From contig CAYVZZ010000132.1 of assembly GCA_964456185.1 (NCBI GenBank), forward strand, positions 1 through 5,900: DNA of 5,900 nucleotides, written 5' to 3'. Below the pieces are notes generated by a model. It had not been told where the DNA came from. It saw only the letters and a program-made list of their open reading frames with translations, and ran no database searches. This document shows positions 4,575 to 5,900 of this stretch, piece by piece. Position numbers and translations under genes: made by a program. Every line of letters begins with the position of its first letter. Position 1 is the stretch's first letter. Source of the stretch: CAYVZZ01 sp964456185. GTDB taxonomy: Bacteria > Pseudomonadota > Gammaproteobacteria > Pseudomonadales > Alcanivoracaceae.

Positions 4575-5900
4575 ATGAATCAAGAATCGTCATACTACAG
4601 AATTGGCAATCGTACTCTGCTTGAATGGGGTACATCTTGGCCAGGTATCATCATCCTCATCCTGACCATCTTCTTATCGTCAGGCACCATCATCCATTCG
4701 CAGTTGCTGAAAGTAGGTGAAGCCACATGGGATAATTATTTCATGCTGCGCGGTGCCGAGATGATGGAAGCACCTGTTTGTGACCAGTACAACGATCTTG
4801 ATAAAGCCGTTGCGCGTATGGTCAAAAAGAAAAAAGCCAAAATTGCCAGTGATCCCTTGGCCGCGTTATTGGGCACAACGGTAGACAAGGGGGCGATTCG
4901 CGAATCCTTGGTAAAAAAGAAGGCTCGCTGCCTAGAAGACCAAGCGCAATATGAAAAATTACAGTCTCGCCTCACTCCCGAGATTAAGGCTTACGCCTCG
5001 TTTGAAAAGGGGGTTGCTTGGGTCGTCACCAAGCTCAATGAGTTCCAAAATCTGTTGCTCACATTGCTAGTACTAATTTGTGCTGCAGCGGCAGCCTTTA
5101 CGCTGCACCACATTTCCATACGCCCCATTAGCGATAAAAAATCATATTATTTCTCTACGGCGGCACAGTTTGCGGCCAACGGCATACTGACCTTCTCGTC
5201 GGCCATGTATTGGCATTCAGACTGGCTCAGCGTGCATCAAGGCGTCGTGGTGAATGAGTTCTATCTGCATTACGTCTGGACCATTGGCTTTGGTATTCTT
5301 ACGCTGATTTCTCTGCTTCAGCTGTTTAGACCACCGAAGCATCTGAAGGAAGGCGGCTCTATTGGTAATGCACTCTTGGCGATGCCGCTCTACGCCATTA
5401 TGTGTTTCACCGCTAATATCCAGTTTTTCTCGGAAGGATACTGGCAAGGCACCGTGGTGTATCTCAACATGATGTTGGAGTTCTCCACATTGTTCCTCAA
5501 CTTGGCGTTGTATGGCTGGGTTGGTATGTTGCTCACTCAAACCCGCATGATGCACTTGCTGTTTGACGTCTTGCGCCCTTGGAAGATGTCTCCAGAGCTG
5601 CTGTCACTTATCGTACTGCTCATTGTCGCTGTACCCACGGCCTACACCGGTGCCTCGGGTATCTTTGTGCTGGCGGCGGGTGCCGTGATTTACAACGAAT
5701 TGCGTCGTGGCGGTGCGCGTAAACAGTTGGCCTTGGGGGCAACGGCCATGTCCGGCTCTATGGGTGTGGTGTTGGCACCTTGTTTGTTGATGGTGATTAT
5801 TGCCGCGTTGAATAAAGACGTCACCACCAACGAGCTATTCAGCTCAGGATTCAAAATTTTCTGCTTGACTGCCATTATGTATTTCTTGGTGAGTCAGCTG
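4575..5900 (+). CDS. TRAP transporter large permease (DctM-like) with extra N-terminal domain, 3'-truncated by window edge
   Basis: An uninterrupted frame of 442 codons runs from ATG 4575 to the last base, so the C-terminus is missing. The nearest in-frame upstream stop is TGA 4551-4553 and the next in-frame ATG is codon 57, beyond the first membrane helix, so 4575 is the sensible start. Residues 22-42 form a membrane helix. Residues 44-158 are hydrophilic and lysine-rich (KKKK 84-87, KKK 114-116) with C69 and C119. Further membrane helices lie near 159-178, 193-212, 231-251, 263-285, 293-323, 341-373, 384-411 and 425-442. From about 317 on the sequence resembles DctM: a VPTAYTGASGIF segment (353-364) matching the small-residue 'GSS' hairpin region, then GGARKQLALGATAMSGSMGVVLAP (379-402), matching the 'GY...AAAGTLGILIPPS' region but with AP-C instead of PPS. 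The part before it may be a fused, enlarged DctQ-like small subunit. Its likely role is ion-coupled inner-membrane import of the ligand bound by the upstream protein. Confidence 0.82.
   Translation, partial: MNQESSYYRIGNRTLLEWGTSWPGIIILILTIFLSSGTIIHSQLLKVGEATWDNYFMLRGAEMMEAPVCDQYNDLDKAVARMVKKKKAKIASDPLAALLGTTVDKGAIRESLVKKKARCLEDQAQYEKLQSRLTPEIKAYASFEKGVAWVVTKLNEFQNLLLTLLVLICAAAAAFTLHHISIRPISDKKSYYFSTAAQFAANGILTFSSAMYWHSDWLSVHQGVVVNEFYLHYVWTIGFGILTLISLLQLFRPPKHLKEGGSIGNALLAMPLYAIMCFTANIQFFSEGYWQGTVVYLNMMLEFSTLFLNLALYGWVGMLLTQTRMMHLLFDVLRPWKMSPELLSLIVLLIVAVPTAYTGASGIFVLAAGAVIYNELRRGGARKQLALGATAMSGSMGVVLAPCLLMVIIAALNKDVTTNELFSSGFKIFCLTAIMYFLVSQL

Noticed and set aside
4542..4577. Frameshift that would move the permease start to ATG 4542
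   Set aside because: The sequence after 4542 hits a stop after three codons, and the bases before 4575 encode nothing resembling an N-terminus. The ATG at 4575 leads directly into a plausible first membrane helix.
5217..5555. Minus-strand 112-codon open frame
   Set aside because: It lies wholly antisense to the permease. Its His/Gln-rich translation is what results from reading hydrophobic membrane codons backwards.

Overview
The window looks like an ordinary chromosomal stretch from a gammaproteobacterium, probably a marine or environmental one. Base composition is balanced by eye, Shine-Dalgarno sites are clear, and ComF, ABC1 and TRAP-type protein families are present. No genus can be assigned from the sequence alone. 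There is no sign of a mobile element, phage, CRISPR array or RNA gene.

Layout. Positions 38-2105 hold two minus-strand genes in a likely operon: an ABC1/AarF-type atypical kinase (783-2105), then, 31 bases downstream, a ComF-family phosphoribosyltransferase-like protein (38-751). A 246-base divergent intergenic region (2106-2351) separates them from a plus-strand operon that fills the rest. This operon has three genes: a 339-residue lipoprotein (2352-3371), a 339-residue secreted periplasmic binding protein (3420-4439), and the first 442 codons of a large polytopic membrane protein (4575 to the window edge). The membrane protein carries hallmarks of a TRAP transporter large permease (DctM type). 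It stays open to the last base, so its C-terminus lies outside the window.

How they work together. The order lipoprotein, solute-binding protein, permease fits a TRAP transporter with an accessory lipoprotein of the TatT kind (the 'TPR-protein-associated TRAP', or TPAT, concept known from Treponema pallidum). The proposed roles are ligand capture by the periplasmic protein, a docking or partitioning role for the lipoprotein, and ion-coupled uptake through the permease. The substrate cannot be read from the sequence.

Most interesting points. The permease has a roughly 115-residue, lysine-rich, two-cysteine segment between its first two membrane helices, predicted to be periplasmic. The binding protein appears to lack the canonical ligand-binding arginine of DctP proteins. 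The binding-protein gene is bracketed by two intergenic RNA hairpins, the second with a 17-bp stem. The permease start has almost no Shine-Dalgarno site but is preceded by two tiny overlapping reading frames that could feed it by reinitiation.
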